Shown here: positions 24,791 through 32,661 of the stretch, in pieces
Layout of the letters: every line of letters begins with the position of its first letter
Position numbering within the stretch: position 1 is the stretch's first letter
Assembly: GCA_002440945.1 (NCBI GenBank)
Contig: DJWG01000113.1
Coordinates: forward strand, 1-34,708
Reading direction: 5' to 3'
Length of the DNA stretch: 34,708 nucleotides
Source of the DNA: Rhodobacteraceae bacterium UBA6236
Lineage (GTDB): Bacteria > Pseudomonadota > Alphaproteobacteria > Rhodobacterales > Rhodobacteraceae
The notes under the pieces: model-generated
The model's input: the letters and a program-made list of their open reading frames with translations, nothing else
Told to the model about the DNA's origin: nothing
The model's database searches: none
Made by a program: the position numbers and the translations under genes

Positions 24791-25857
24791 CGCTTCATCG
24801 ACTTCAGATGCGCTTCCGTCTCGGCCAGACCGCGCGCCAGATCGAAGGCCGGGGCATACCCCAGCCGTTCCTTCGCGCTGTCAATGCGGCAGTGGCCACG
24901 GCCCATGTATTCCTCGAACAAATGGTGGTTCGGATAAAGGACACCGCCCATTCCGAGTCTGCCCTTCACCTGGGTCACCAAAGCCTCGAACCGCCGGTGG
25001 CCGATCATCCGGCGCAGCAGCGCGCTGACCTTCGCGGCCGCAGATGGCGGATGATCGGCACCATCTTCTTCCGGTTTCGGGCCAAGCGTCTTTTCGATCT
25101 CGCTGGCGGGAATCCGGGTCACGCCCTTGGTGCCAAGGATGGTAGCATAGCCGTCCACCAATTCGGACCATGCAAAGGGCGTCTGCCCCGAAATGACGAA
25201 GCGCTCTTGCCCAAGGTCGGGGACAAGGGCCGCCTTCAGGCAGGCCTGCACCACGTCATCGACAAAGACGCCGTTGCAAAGCCCTTCCGGTTCGGGGATC
25301 ACCACCCCGCCGGCAAGAAGCGCCCGGGCAAACCCGTCAGTCCAAAGCGACGATCCCGGCCCCCAGACAATCGTCGGCTGCAGGATCGCGGCGGGAAGCG
25401 GCCCCGCCATCAACTGCCGCTCCATTTCGATCTTTGCGCGCCGATAAGGGCTGCCGCCCGGACGCTCCATCGTGGAGGCTTCATTGCAATCCTGCTGGGG
25501 CCAGCCATCATAGACCACGATGGACGATGTATGGACGATCCGTTTGATGCCTGGCGCCTGCGCCGCCGCCAGAAGGGCGTTGAACGCCGCCAGATTCTCT
25601 GCCGCCGTGGCGCGGACATCATAGGCGAGGTTGAAGACGATTTCCTGCCCGGCAAGCGACCGCTCCAGAAAGGCCCGGTCGGTCATGGACCCGACCCGCA
25701 CCCGCACCGCCAACGGCAGGCCGCTGACAGAGGCCCGCGACCGCGATAGAACCGTCACGACCGCCCCCGCGTGGTTCAGGGCCGACACCAGCCTGCGGCC
25801 GATGAAACCCGTGGCCCCGGTGACGAACACATGCCGGCCAACCCATTCTGTTTCCAT
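24787..25857 (-). CDS. NAD(P)-dependent SDR sugar epimerase/dehydratase
   Basis: The 356-residue extended-SDR protein has the cofactor motif VTGATGFIGRRL near the N-terminus, VFNLAYDVRA, a catalytic HTSSIVVYDG and the YRRAK (YxxxK) pair, then LQPTIVWGPG. It should act on a nucleotide sugar, or on a sugar already joined to a lipid. The substrate-binding C-terminal part has no feature that names it. The open frame continues to 26559, but ATG 25857 is the only start that places the Rossmann fold correctly. The gene is divergent from the Gfo/Idh-GT2-GMC operon and convergent with a GT4 gene. Association with that operon suggests joint sugar modification, by inference. Confidence 0.85.
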   Translation of the reverse strand: METEWVGRHVFVTGATGFIGRRLVSALNHAGAVVTVLSRSRASVSGLPLAVRVRVGSMTDRAFLERSLAGQEIVFNLAYDVRATAAENLAAFNALLAAAQAPGIKRIVHTSSIVVYDGWPQQDCNEASTMERPGGSPYRRAKIEMERQLMAGPLPAAILQPTIVWGPGSSLWTDGFARALLAGGVVIPEPEGLCNGVFVDDVVQACLKAALVPDLGQERFVISGQTPFAWSELVDGYATILGTKGVTRIPASEIEKTLGPKPEEDGADHPPSAAAKVSALLRRMIGHRRFEALVTQVKGRLGMGGVLYPNHHLFEEYMGRGHCRIDSAKERLGYAPAFDLARGLAETEAHLKSMKR

Positions 25858-26028
25858 CTCCGCACCTCTTTGCCGCCGCAACGCAGAATAGCCACATGGC
25901 CAGACCCTTGGAAAGCGCCAGGCAGGCCCAGACTCGTCAGAAACCGCTATCCGTGCTAGCCCGAAAATCGGTGTAGCATCGAACTTTATGCGGCGTGGCG
26001 GGTGCCCCCCTTGGGTGGAAGGATCAAC
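25858..26028. promoter_or_regulatory. Divergent region between SDR and Gfo/Idh/MocA genes
   Basis: This 171-bp region should carry promoters for both directions. On the minus strand TATTCT lies about 30-35 bases before the epimerase start, but no matching -35 was seen. On the plus strand TAGCAT (25974-25979) is a weak -10 candidate. CCGAAAATCGG at about 25961-25971 is a small inverted repeat. GGAAGGA just before 26029 is the ribosome site for the oxidoreductase. Confidence 0.3.
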
Positions 26029-27081
26029 ATGCGGATCGGCGTCATCGGGGCGGCGGGCAAGATCGGCCAGATGCGGGTGGCAACGATCCTGGCCGAACAG
26101 AAGGCCGAACTTGCCGCCGTGATGGACATGTCGATGGACAAGGCGCGCGCCCATGCCCACGGCGCGCCCGCCTTCACGGATCTTGAGGCCTTTCTCGCCG
26201 TGCCGATGGATGCGGTGGTGATCTCCACCCCCGCCCATGCGCGCGAACCCCTGTGCCTTGCCGCCTTCGCCCGCGGCCTGCATGTCCTGTCGGAAAAGCC
26301 GCTTCACCACACGGTTGACGGAAGCCAGCGCATCCTGGCTGCCGCCAAGGCCGCCCGCCGCCACCTGGGCGCCGGATTCAACATGCGCTTCTATCCCGCC
26401 TTCGCCTACATCAAGGACGTGATGGAAAGTGGCAAACTGGGCGAGATCGACCATATCCGCATCTATGGCGGCCACGAGGGATTGCCGAAGTTCGCCTTCG
26501 ATTGGGAATACAAGGCCGAAATCTCGGGCGGCGGCGCGCTTTGGGACGTGGGCATCCACATGACCGACATGGCGCGGTTTCTCATGGGGGAAATCACCGA
26601 GGTCTACGGCGTGACCTCGGAAAGGGTCTGGAAGGTGAAGGGTTCAGAAGACAACGCCATGGCGATCTTCAAGGCGCCCACCGGGCTCGCCGCGACCTAT
26701 CAGGCGACATGGACCGACTGGAAGGGCTACAAGAGCGCGGTCGAGGTCTATGGCTCGCACGGGATGGTGCGGGGGGCCTACGCGCCGATGGAAAATCTGC
26801 TCATCACCATGGAAAAGCCCGGTGGGCCGACCACGGTGATGCGCAATCGCTACCGCTCGATCCAGATCCGCGAAAAGCTCCGGTCTTGGAAGACGACGGC
26901 GCTTGCCTCGTTCCAGGATGAACTCGCGCAGTTCATCGCGCTTGCCCAGGGCAAGACGGGGCTGCGCATCGCCGATGGTCATGCGGCCCTCAGGGCGGTC
27001 GAGGTTGCGGCGGCGGTGGCGGAAAGCTCCCGCTCCGGGCTGCCGGTGCGGCTCGGGAACCTTGGGGACATGCGCCTATGA
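26029..27081 (+). CDS. Gfo/Idh/MocA-family oxidoreductase
   Basis: The 350-residue NAD(P)-dependent enzyme has an N-terminal Rossmann fold IGVIGAAGKIGQ (3-14), the family lysine motif SEKPL at about 95 and GFNMRFYPAF. The C-terminal beta-sheet domain has GGGALWDVGIHMTDMARFL. The D..H pair in WDVGIHMTD is the usual catalytic site. Such enzymes oxidise or reduce a hydroxyl of a free sugar, sugar phosphate or nucleotide sugar; the exact substrate is unknown. ATG 26029 is chosen for GGAAGGA upstream; an earlier GTG at 26002 lacks a ribosome site. Its stop overlaps the next start (ATGA), so it is translated with the GT2 and GMC genes, an unusual trio. Confidence 0.9.
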   Translation: MRIGVIGAAGKIGQMRVATILAEQKAELAAVMDMSMDKARAHAHGAPAFTDLEAFLAVPMDAVVISTPAHAREPLCLAAFARGLHVLSEKPLHHTVDGSQRILAAAKAARRHLGAGFNMRFYPAFAYIKDVMESGKLGEIDHIRIYGGHEGLPKFAFDWEYKAEISGGGALWDVGIHMTDMARFLMGEITEVYGVTSERVWKVKGSEDNAMAIFKAPTGLAATYQATWTDWKGYKSAVEVYGSHGMVRGAYAPMENLLITMEKPGGPTTVMRNRYRSIQIREKLRSWKTTALASFQDELAQFIALAQGKTGLRIADGHAALRAVEVAAAVAESSRSGLPVRLGNLGDMRL

Positions 27082-27998
27082 CCGAAGCGCCGGAGCTTTC
27101 TGTCGTCGTCACGATCATCGACGGCGGCAGTCCCCTCAGGGACTTCCTGCGCGCCGTCACCAGCTTCGATGATCCGCCGACGCGTGAGGTGATCCTGCCC
27201 TACGACGCAAGCCGCCCCGAGGTCGCGGCGATGGCGGCAGAATTTCCCACGGTGACCTTCCTCGACATCGGGCGGATCGACACGATCCATCCGATCACCA
27301 CCGAGGCCGGCCTGCACGAGCTTTACGATCGCCGCCGCGCGCAGGGGCTGGCGGCCTCCCGGGGCAGGATCATCGCGATCCTTGAAGATCGCGGTCATCC
27401 GCGCCCTGACTGGGCCCGGGCCGTCGTGCGGCTGCACCGGGAAACCGGCTGTCATGTGGTGGGCGGCGGCATCGAATGCCGGGAACCCGCGAGCCTTCTC
27501 AACTGGGCTTTCTACCTGACCGATTTCGGCCGCTACGGCCTTCCGTTCGACAGCGGCCCGGCGGAATGGGTGTCGGACGTGAATGTCAGCTATTCCCGCC
27601 CGGCGCTGGAAGAGATGCGGCACCTGTGGAAAGACCGCTATCACGAACCCCTGGTGCACAAATACCTGATGGACAAGGGCGAAAAGCTCTGGCTGTCGAA
27701 CGAGATGATCATCCGGCACGGGCGCCCGCCGACAACCCTGTCCTACCTGATCCGCGAACGGTTCCACTGGGGGCGGCTCTTTGGCCATATCCGCACCATG
27801 ACCATGGGCGAGGCCGAACGCTGGAAACTCATCCTGATGAGCCCGCTCATTCCGCCGCTCTTGTGGGTCCGCCACGGGCTTGTGCAAAGATCGAAGGGCA
27901 GGGGGCTGCGCTACATCCGGGCGCTGCCCTATACGATGATCCTCACCACATCCTGGATCTTGGGCGAGGTCTGGGGCTACATCACGAAGAAGCCATGA
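27078..27998 (+). CDS. GT2-family glycosyltransferase
   Basis: The 306-residue GT-A-type enzyme has the N-terminal ELSVVVTIIDGGSPLRDFL. The position of the DxD motif reads ILEDRGHPRPDW (E103-D104-R105), a variant in which the second aspartate is missing; the E-D-x-x-x-P spacing is a known subgroup style. The middle has AEWVSDVNVSYSR, and two hydrophobic segments near the C-terminus (about 254-268 and 288-300) suggest membrane association. It probably adds a sugar to a lipid-linked acceptor. It overlaps the Gfo/Idh gene at its start and the GMC gene at its end, both by ATGA, so the three should be produced in step. Confidence 0.85.
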   Translation: MTEAPELSVVVTIIDGGSPLRDFLRAVTSFDDPPTREVILPYDASRPEVAAMAAEFPTVTFLDIGRIDTIHPITTEAGLHELYDRRRAQGLAASRGRIIAILEDRGHPRPDWARAVVRLHRETGCHVVGGGIECREPASLLNWAFYLTDFGRYGLPFDSGPAEWVSDVNVSYSRPALEEMRHLWKDRYHEPLVHKYLMDKGEKLWLSNEMIIRHGRPPTTLSYLIRERFHWGRLFGHIRTMTMGEAERWKLILMSPLIPPLLWVRHGLVQRSKGRGLRYIRALPYTMILTTSWILGEVWGYITKKP

Positions 27999-29605
27999 GC
28001 GCGCCTTGGGATCTCATCGTTGTCGGCTCCGGCGCCTCGGGCGGATGGGTCGCCAAGGAAGCCGCCGAACGCGGTCTGCGGGTGCTGATCCTTGAGGCGG
28101 GGCGCAGGCTCGACCCCGCGAAGGATTTCCCCGCGCCCGATCATGAAGGCGGCAGCCGCGTGTCGGTGCTGGCGCGGGTGATGGCGATCCTGAAGGGGCA
28201 GGCGGTGCAGGCGCGCTGCATGTCCTTCACGCCCTTGACGGCGCATCTGTTCCTCAATGACCGGCAAAATCCCTACACGACCGCGCCGGGCGCGCGCTTC
28301 AACTGGTATCGGTCGCGGCAGGTGGGCGGGCGGTTGCATCTGTGGGGGCGGAATGCGCTCAGGATTTCCGATCTCGATCTGAAGGCAGCGGCGGCGGATG
28401 GCTTCGGAGAGTGCTGGCCCCTCGATTACGCCGACCTCGATCCCTGGTATGCGCGGGTCGAGGAGTTCCTGGGTGTGACCGGCGAGGCGGCGGGCATCGC
28501 GAACCTGCCCGACGGGCAGTATTCCGGCCCGCATGCGCTGACGAAGGCCGAACGCAGACTGCTGGCCGACATGGCCGCGAAATGGCCCGACCGTCCGGCG
28601 ACCACATGCCGGATCATCCACCACATGCCCGACCGCATGCCGCCCCCGCTGACGGCGGCATTGGCGACCGGGCGGGTGGACCTGCGTCCCAATGCCGTGG
28701 TCGAACGGATCGAGACGGACCCGGATACCGGCCTTGCCACCGGCGTGACCTATATTGACGCCCAAACCCGGGTGCGGGTGACCGAACCGGCGCGGCAGGT
28801 CGCCGTCGCGGCATCGACCATCGAAAGCCTGCGTCTTCTTCTGAATTCCCGCAGCGGGCGCCATCTGCGGGGGCTTGGCAATTCCTCGGGCAATCTGGGC
28901 CGCTACCTGTCCGATCACCTGATGGTCTTCCGCGCCGGAACCATGCCCGAGATCGAGGGCATGGGCGAGGGCCACGATCCCTACGACTTCGGCCTGCAAT
29001 CGGGCATCTACATTCCGTCATTCCGCAATGTCGGCGGCGATGAGGGCCTGGGCTTCAAGCGCGGCTATTCGCTGCTTGGATCGGTCGGACGGATCAAGCC
29101 GGGCTGGTTCTTCATGGCCATCGGCGAGGTGCTGCCCCGGGCCGAGAACCGGGTGGAACTTGATCCCCGAAAGCGCGACGCCTGGGGAATTCCCGTGGCC
29201 AAAGTGACGCTCCGCCATTCCGGGAACGAACGCGCCATGATCCGCGACATGAATGCAAGCCTGAAGGAAATCTCGCAGACCTTCGGCCTCGCCGATGATC
29301 TTCTGGGCCGCGAAGGGCTGATTGCGCGGCTGGTCTACAAGATTGCCGGACCGCTGGTCTATACGCCCGAAGGGGCGCTTATCCCAGGCTCGTCCATCCA
29401 CGAAACCGGCGGCGCCTGCATGGGGGACGATCCGAAGCGCCACGTCTGCGACCGCGACAACCGCCTTTACGATGCCCCCAATGTCTTTGTGACAGACTCT
29501 GCAAGCTTTCCCACCAACCCGTTCCACAACCCCGGCCTGACGATCATGGCGCTTTCTGCCCGCGCGGGGGCGGCGGCAACGGGCCGGATGACCCGAAAAT
29601 CCTGA
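27995..29605 (+). CDS. GMC-family FAD-dependent oxidoreductase
   Basis: The 536-residue flavoenzyme has the FAD-binding motif IVVGSGASGGWVAKEA at the N-terminus and the second FAD contact QVGGRLHLWGRNALR (about 108-122). The GMC C-terminal domain carries HETGGACMG (catalytic H469) and NPFHNPGLTIMALS (about 507-520). It lacks a signal peptide, so it should act in the cytoplasm or at the inner face of the membrane. GMC enzymes oxidise alcohols, choline or free sugars; one translationally coupled to a glycosyltransferase is uncommon, and its substrate may be a glycan or lipid-linked sugar. ATG 27995 sits in the ATGA overlap. The long upstream open frame on the same strand is not coding. Confidence 0.9.
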   Translation: MSAPWDLIVVGSGASGGWVAKEAAERGLRVLILEAGRRLDPAKDFPAPDHEGGSRVSVLARVMAILKGQAVQARCMSFTPLTAHLFLNDRQNPYTTAPGARFNWYRSRQVGGRLHLWGRNALRISDLDLKAAAADGFGECWPLDYADLDPWYARVEEFLGVTGEAAGIANLPDGQYSGPHALTKAERRLLADMAAKWPDRPATTCRIIHHMPDRMPPPLTAALATGRVDLRPNAVVERIETDPDTGLATGVTYIDAQTRVRVTEPARQVAVAASTIESLRLLLNSRSGRHLRGLGNSSGNLGRYLSDHLMVFRAGTMPEIEGMGEGHDPYDFGLQSGIYIPSFRNVGGDEGLGFKRGYSLLGSVGRIKPGWFFMAIGEVLPRAENRVELDPRKRDAWGIPVAKVTLRHSGNERAMIRDMNASLKEISQTFGLADDLLGREGLIARLVYKIAGPLVYTPEGALIPGSSIHETGGACMGDDPKRHVCDRDNRLYDAPNVFVTDSASFPTNPFHNPGLTIMALSARAGAAATGRMTRKS

Positions 29606-29636
29606 CCCCCGCGGCCTTATCCTTGGTGGATGCGCC

Positions 29637-30806
29637 CTATCGCAGCGCCCGGCGGAACGACTCCTCGGCCAGACCTGCCGCGCGGTCCCATCCGAAGCCC
29701 TGGGCCCGTGCCAGCGCCCTTGCCGACAATTCCGCCTGATGATCCGGCCGGGTCAGTAGCTCCACCGCCCGCGCCGTCAGTTGATCACGGTTCTCGGGGT
29801 CGAAATAAAGCCCGCCGTCGCCCACCACCTCGGGCAGGCTGCCACGATCCGAAGACAGGACCGGAACGCCGCAAGACATCGCTTCAAGCGCCGGCAGGCC
29901 GAAGCCTTCCCAAAGCGACGGCATCACCAGCGCCTGACTGCCGTTCAGAAGCTCGGCCATTTCGGCGTCCGAGATCTCTCCGGTGAAGACGATGCGATCC
30001 GAAGTGCGCGCATCGCGGCTTGCCCCGGCCTTGAGGTCGTCGATGTTGTCCCAGAACCGTGCTCCCGTGGTCCGTCCGACAATCGCCAGCCGCACCTCGG
30101 GGCAGGCGGCGACGATGGCGGGCATCGCCTCGATCAGCGCCAGCACGTTCTTGTGCCGGTTGAAGCCGCCGACGTAGATCAGGAGGGGGGCGCTTTGCGG
30201 AATGCCGTGCCGCGCCCGCGCCGCGTGGCGAATGGCCGGGTCGGGGATCGGCCGGAAGACCGCCTCGGCGCCTTCGGTCACAACGTCGATCTTTCCCCGC
30301 CTCACCCCGAGCATCGCGGAAATATCGGCTGCCGATGCCTGTGATACCGTCATGACCCGCGTCGCCTGCCATTTGGCCAGCCAGGTCTTGGCCTGCCAAA
30401 GCCGGAAATTCCTCCGGGTCGGAAAGACAAGCTCGGGGAAGCGTTCGGGGATGGTGTCATGGATGCAGACGACCCTCGGAACCCGGGAAAGGATCGGAAA
30501 GAAGGAATAATGCGCCGGGAAGAAGAACACATCCGCCCTCAGGCCCGCCGCCGCCCGGCCAAGCGTCCGCATGTCGGCGCCCCCCCGCGCCCCGGTTCCG
30601 GTCGCGGCTTCGGCCATCGACCTTCCGGCGCCCGCCACCTGAACGGCGACCCCTTCCGGCACCGGACGGGTCGGGGGCGTGTCGAACAGCAGCGTGTAGC
30701 GAAAGCCGGTCCTGCGCCCGGCAAGCGCCCCGACCAGCGAACGGGTGAAACGGCCAAACCCCCGCTCGTTTTCCCAGGCGCTCGCGTCGATGCCGATGTG
30801 AATCAT
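29637..30806 (-). CDS. GT4-family glycosyltransferase
   Basis: This GT-B glycosyltransferase has 389 residues. It starts IHIGIDASAWENERGFGRF, the typical acceptor-domain entry. It has YVGGFNRHKNVLALIEAMP, IVFTGEISDAEMAELL and the full donor motif LWEGFGLPALEAMSCG followed by GVPVLSSDRGSLPEVVG. It most resembles mannosyl- or rhamnosyltransferases of the GT4 family; the donor is not certain. ATG 30806 follows GGAAGG; a start at 30866 would add 20 residues without family support. It converges on the GMC gene with a 31-base gap and stands alone on the minus strand beside the lrp-type gene. Confidence 0.92.
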   Translation of the reverse strand: MIHIGIDASAWENERGFGRFTRSLVGALAGRRTGFRYTLLFDTPPTRPVPEGVAVQVAGAGRSMAEAATGTGARGGADMRTLGRAAAGLRADVFFFPAHYSFFPILSRVPRVVCIHDTIPERFPELVFPTRRNFRLWQAKTWLAKWQATRVMTVSQASAADISAMLGVRRGKIDVVTEGAEAVFRPIPDPAIRHAARARHGIPQSAPLLIYVGGFNRHKNVLALIEAMPAIVAACPEVRLAIVGRTTGARFWDNIDDLKAGASRDARTSDRIVFTGEISDAEMAELLNGSQALVMPSLWEGFGLPALEAMSCGVPVLSSDRGSLPEVVGDGGLYFDPENRDQLTARAVELLTRPDHQAELSARALARAQGFGWDRAAGLAEESFRRALR

Positions 30807-30820
30807 GGGGGCCTTCCGAT

Positions 30821-30838
30821 TGCCGCGGTTCGGCGGCA
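30821..30838. repeat. Inverted repeat just upstream of the GT4 ribosome site
   Basis: TGCCGC (30821-30826) pairs with GCGGCA (30833-30838) around the loop GGTTCG. In the leftward transcript this hairpin ends 14 bases before the ATG of the GT4 gene at 30806, close to its GGAAGG ribosome site. It could modulate translation or be part of the end of the lrp-type transcript; it lacks a T-run, so it is not a standard terminator. Confidence 0.35.
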
Positions 30839-30952
30839 CGATGACGGCGCGCGCCCCGCGTGGCAACCGGCCGGTGCAACTGTTTCACATCCGTACCGGT
30901 GTTTCGCGGCAGGGCAAGACTGTTGCGCCAGCGTCGGGCCTTGCCTGTCGCC

Positions 30953-31453
30953 TCAGAAGGACAGGGGCGCGTTGTCCTTCACCTCTTTCAGCACGAAGAA
31001 GGTGCGGATCTGCCGCACGCCGGGCAGGGCGATCAGGTGCCGTCCGTGCAACTGGTTGAACCCCGCCATGTCGCGGACCCGGATCTTCAGCAGATAGTCG
31101 AAATCCCCGGCGACGAGGTTGCAGTCGAGCACCTCTTTCATCGCCCCCACGCTCTTTTCGAATTCCGCAAAGCTTTCGGGGGTCGATCGGTCAAGGACGA
31201 CCCCAACCATCACCAAGGCGCCAAGCCCCACGGTGGCCGGCGTGACCTGGGCGCGGACCGCGCCGATGAAACCTTCCTCGAACAGGCGCTGGGTGCGGCG
31301 GTGGCAGGTCGCCGCGCTGACGTTCACCAACCGCGCCAGATCGGCATTGGCAAGACGGCCGTCCTTCTGCAAGGCCCGCAGGATGTTGCGGTCGATTCGG
31401 TCAAGTTCGTGGGTGGAAGACTCTTTCGTTTCTTGCGCTATGTCTTTGCTCAT
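30953..31453 (-). CDS. acdR: Lrp/AsnC-family regulator (AcdR-like)
   Basis: The 166-residue transcription factor has an N-terminal helix-turn-helix (about 17-65: LDRIDRNILRALQKDGRLAN, then ADLARLVNVSAATCHRR). An AsnC/RAM effector domain follows (about 80-155) with LDCNLVAGDFDYLLKIRV. Members sense amino acids and act as dimers or octamers. It is divergent from acdS across 117 bp. ACC deaminase genes in many Proteobacteria are controlled by such an Lrp-type neighbour (AcdR/AcdB), so this is the likely regulator; the symbol rests on that position. The start ATG at 31453 is preceded by GTGAGAG. Confidence 0.85.
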   Translation of the reverse strand: MSKDIAQETKESSTHELDRIDRNILRALQKDGRLANADLARLVNVSAATCHRRTQRLFEEGFIGAVRAQVTPATVGLGALVMVGVVLDRSTPESFAEFEKSVGAMKEVLDCNLVAGDFDYLLKIRVRDMAGFNQLHGRHLIALPGVRQIRTFFVLKEVKDNAPLSF

Positions 31454-31481
31454 CTCTCACCAAATGGCTGACTGACGCCAC

Positions 31482-31510
31482 TTAAACACCACAAATACGA
31501 TCATTATGAA
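31482..31510 (+). promoter_or_regulatory. Candidate acdS promoter
   Basis: TTAAAC (31482-31487), a 17-base spacer and TATGAA (31505-31510) give a moderate sigma70-like promoter about 60 bases before the acdS start. An AT-rich partial dyad, ATA-N7-TAT (31496-31508), overlaps the -10 and may be the Lrp-type regulator site. Found by inspection only. Confidence 0.33.
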
Positions 31511-31570
31511 AGCCAGTTTTCCAGACGACCTGCTAGTCTGCCCCAAGCCGGAACCAAGGAGACGATCCCC

Positions 31571-32590
31571 GTGTCATTGCTTGAGAAATTCGAACGCTAT
31601 CCCCTGACCTTCGGGCCGACCCCGATCGAACATCTGCCCCGCCTGACCGAGGCGCTGGGCGGCAAGGTGCAGATTTACGCCAAGCGCGACGACTGCAACT
31701 CGGGGTTGGCGATGGGCGGCAACAAGCTGCGCAAGCTGGAATACATCGTGCCCGACGCCATCGCCTCGGGGGCGGATACGCTGGTGTCCATCGGCGGCGT
31801 ACAGTCCAACCATACCCGCATGGTGGCGGCGACGGCGGCGAAGATCGGCATGAAATGCGTGGTGGTGCAGGAAAAATGGGTGCCGCATTACGACGCGGTC
31901 TATGATCGGGTGGGCAATATCCTGATGACCCGACTGATGGGCGCGGATTCGCGGCTGGTCGATGATGGCTTCGACATCGGCATCCGCAAAAGCTGGGAAA
32001 ACGCGATCCAGTCCGTCAAGGACGCGGGCGGCGTTCCCTATGCGATCCCGGCGGGCGCCAGCGTCCACAAATACGGCGCGCTGGGCTACATCGGCTTTGC
32101 CGAGGAAGTGGCCGAACAGGAAAAGGCGCTGGGCTTCAAGTTCGACTATATCGTGGTCTGCGTCGTCACCGGATCGACTCAGGCGGGGATGATCGTGGGC
32201 TTTGCGGCCCAAGACCGCGCCGACCGCGTCATCGGCATCGACGCCTCGGGCACGCTGGAACAGACCCGCGCGCAGGTGCGCCAGATCGTCGACAACTCGG
32301 CCGAACTGGTGGGTCTGGGCCGCAAGGTCCGCGACGACGAGATCGTCATCAATCCCGATTACGCCTATCCGGCCTATGGCGTCCCGTCTGAGGAAACCAA
32401 CGAGGCGATCCGCCTTGCCGCCCGGACCGAGGCGATGATCACCGATCCGGTCTATGAAGGCAAATCGATGCAGGGAATGATCGACCTGACCCGCAAAGGT
32501 TTCTTCCCCGAAGGGTCGCGTGTGCTTTACGCTCATCTGGGCGGCGCCCCCGCCATCAACGGCTACAGCTACTACTACAAGGAAGGCTGA
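31571..32590 (+). CDS. acdS: 1-aminocyclopropane-1-carboxylate deaminase
   Basis: The 339-residue PLP enzyme of the TRPSB-like group splits ACC into 2-oxobutanoate and ammonia. It contains the PLP lysine K52 in [10 protein letters not shown] and the ring-attacking serine S79 in [10 protein letters not shown]. The residues that set true ACC deaminases apart from D-cysteine desulfhydrases are Y295/E296 in DPVYEGKSM and L323 in AHLGGAPA. They match Y294, E295 and L322 of the Pseudomonas enzyme with a one-residue offset. Length is typical. The start is GTG with AAGGAG about ten bases upstream. In plant-associated bacteria this enzyme lowers plant ethylene; in other settings it serves as nitrogen and carbon supply. 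Regulated probably by the divergent Lrp-type gene. Confidence 0.95.
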   Translation: MSLLEKFERYPLTFGPTPIEHLPRLTEALGGKVQIYAKRDDCNSGLAMGGNKLRKLEYIVPDAIASGADTLVSIGGVQSNHTRMVAATAAKIGMKCVVVQEKWVPHYDAVYDRVGNILMTRLMGADSRLVDDGFDIGIRKSWENAIQSVKDAGGVPYAIPAGASVHKYGALGYIGFAEEVAEQEKALGFKFDYIVVCVVTGSTQAGMIVGFAAQDRADRVIGIDASGTLEQTRAQVRQIVDNSAELVGLGRKVRDDEIVINPDYAYPAYGVPSEETNEAIRLAARTEAMITDPVYEGKSMQGMIDLTRKGFFPEGSRVLYAHLGGAPAINGYSYYYKEG

Positions 32591-32616
32591 GGCCGACCTT
32601 TCCACAGGAACGCCGT

Positions 32617-32632
32617 CCGGGGCATGCCCGGG
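32617..32632. repeat. GC-rich palindrome between acdS and the E1-like gene
   Basis: A perfect 10-bp palindrome GGGCATGCCC (32620-32629) is extended by near-complementary GC arms within 32617-32632. It lies in the 71-bp gap after acdS. It could form a short hairpin that weakens read-through, or be a protein site. It is followed by only three T residues, so termination is doubtful. Confidence 0.3.
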
Positions 32633-32661
32633 CGGCTTTGCCCCCAGACGGAGCTTGCCCC

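Noticed and set aside
31571..32590. D-cysteine desulfhydrase as the identity of the PLP enzyme
   Set aside because: The residues at 295, 296 and 323 are Tyr, Glu and Leu, those of true ACC deaminases, rather than the Ser/Thr substitutions seen in plant desulfhydrases.
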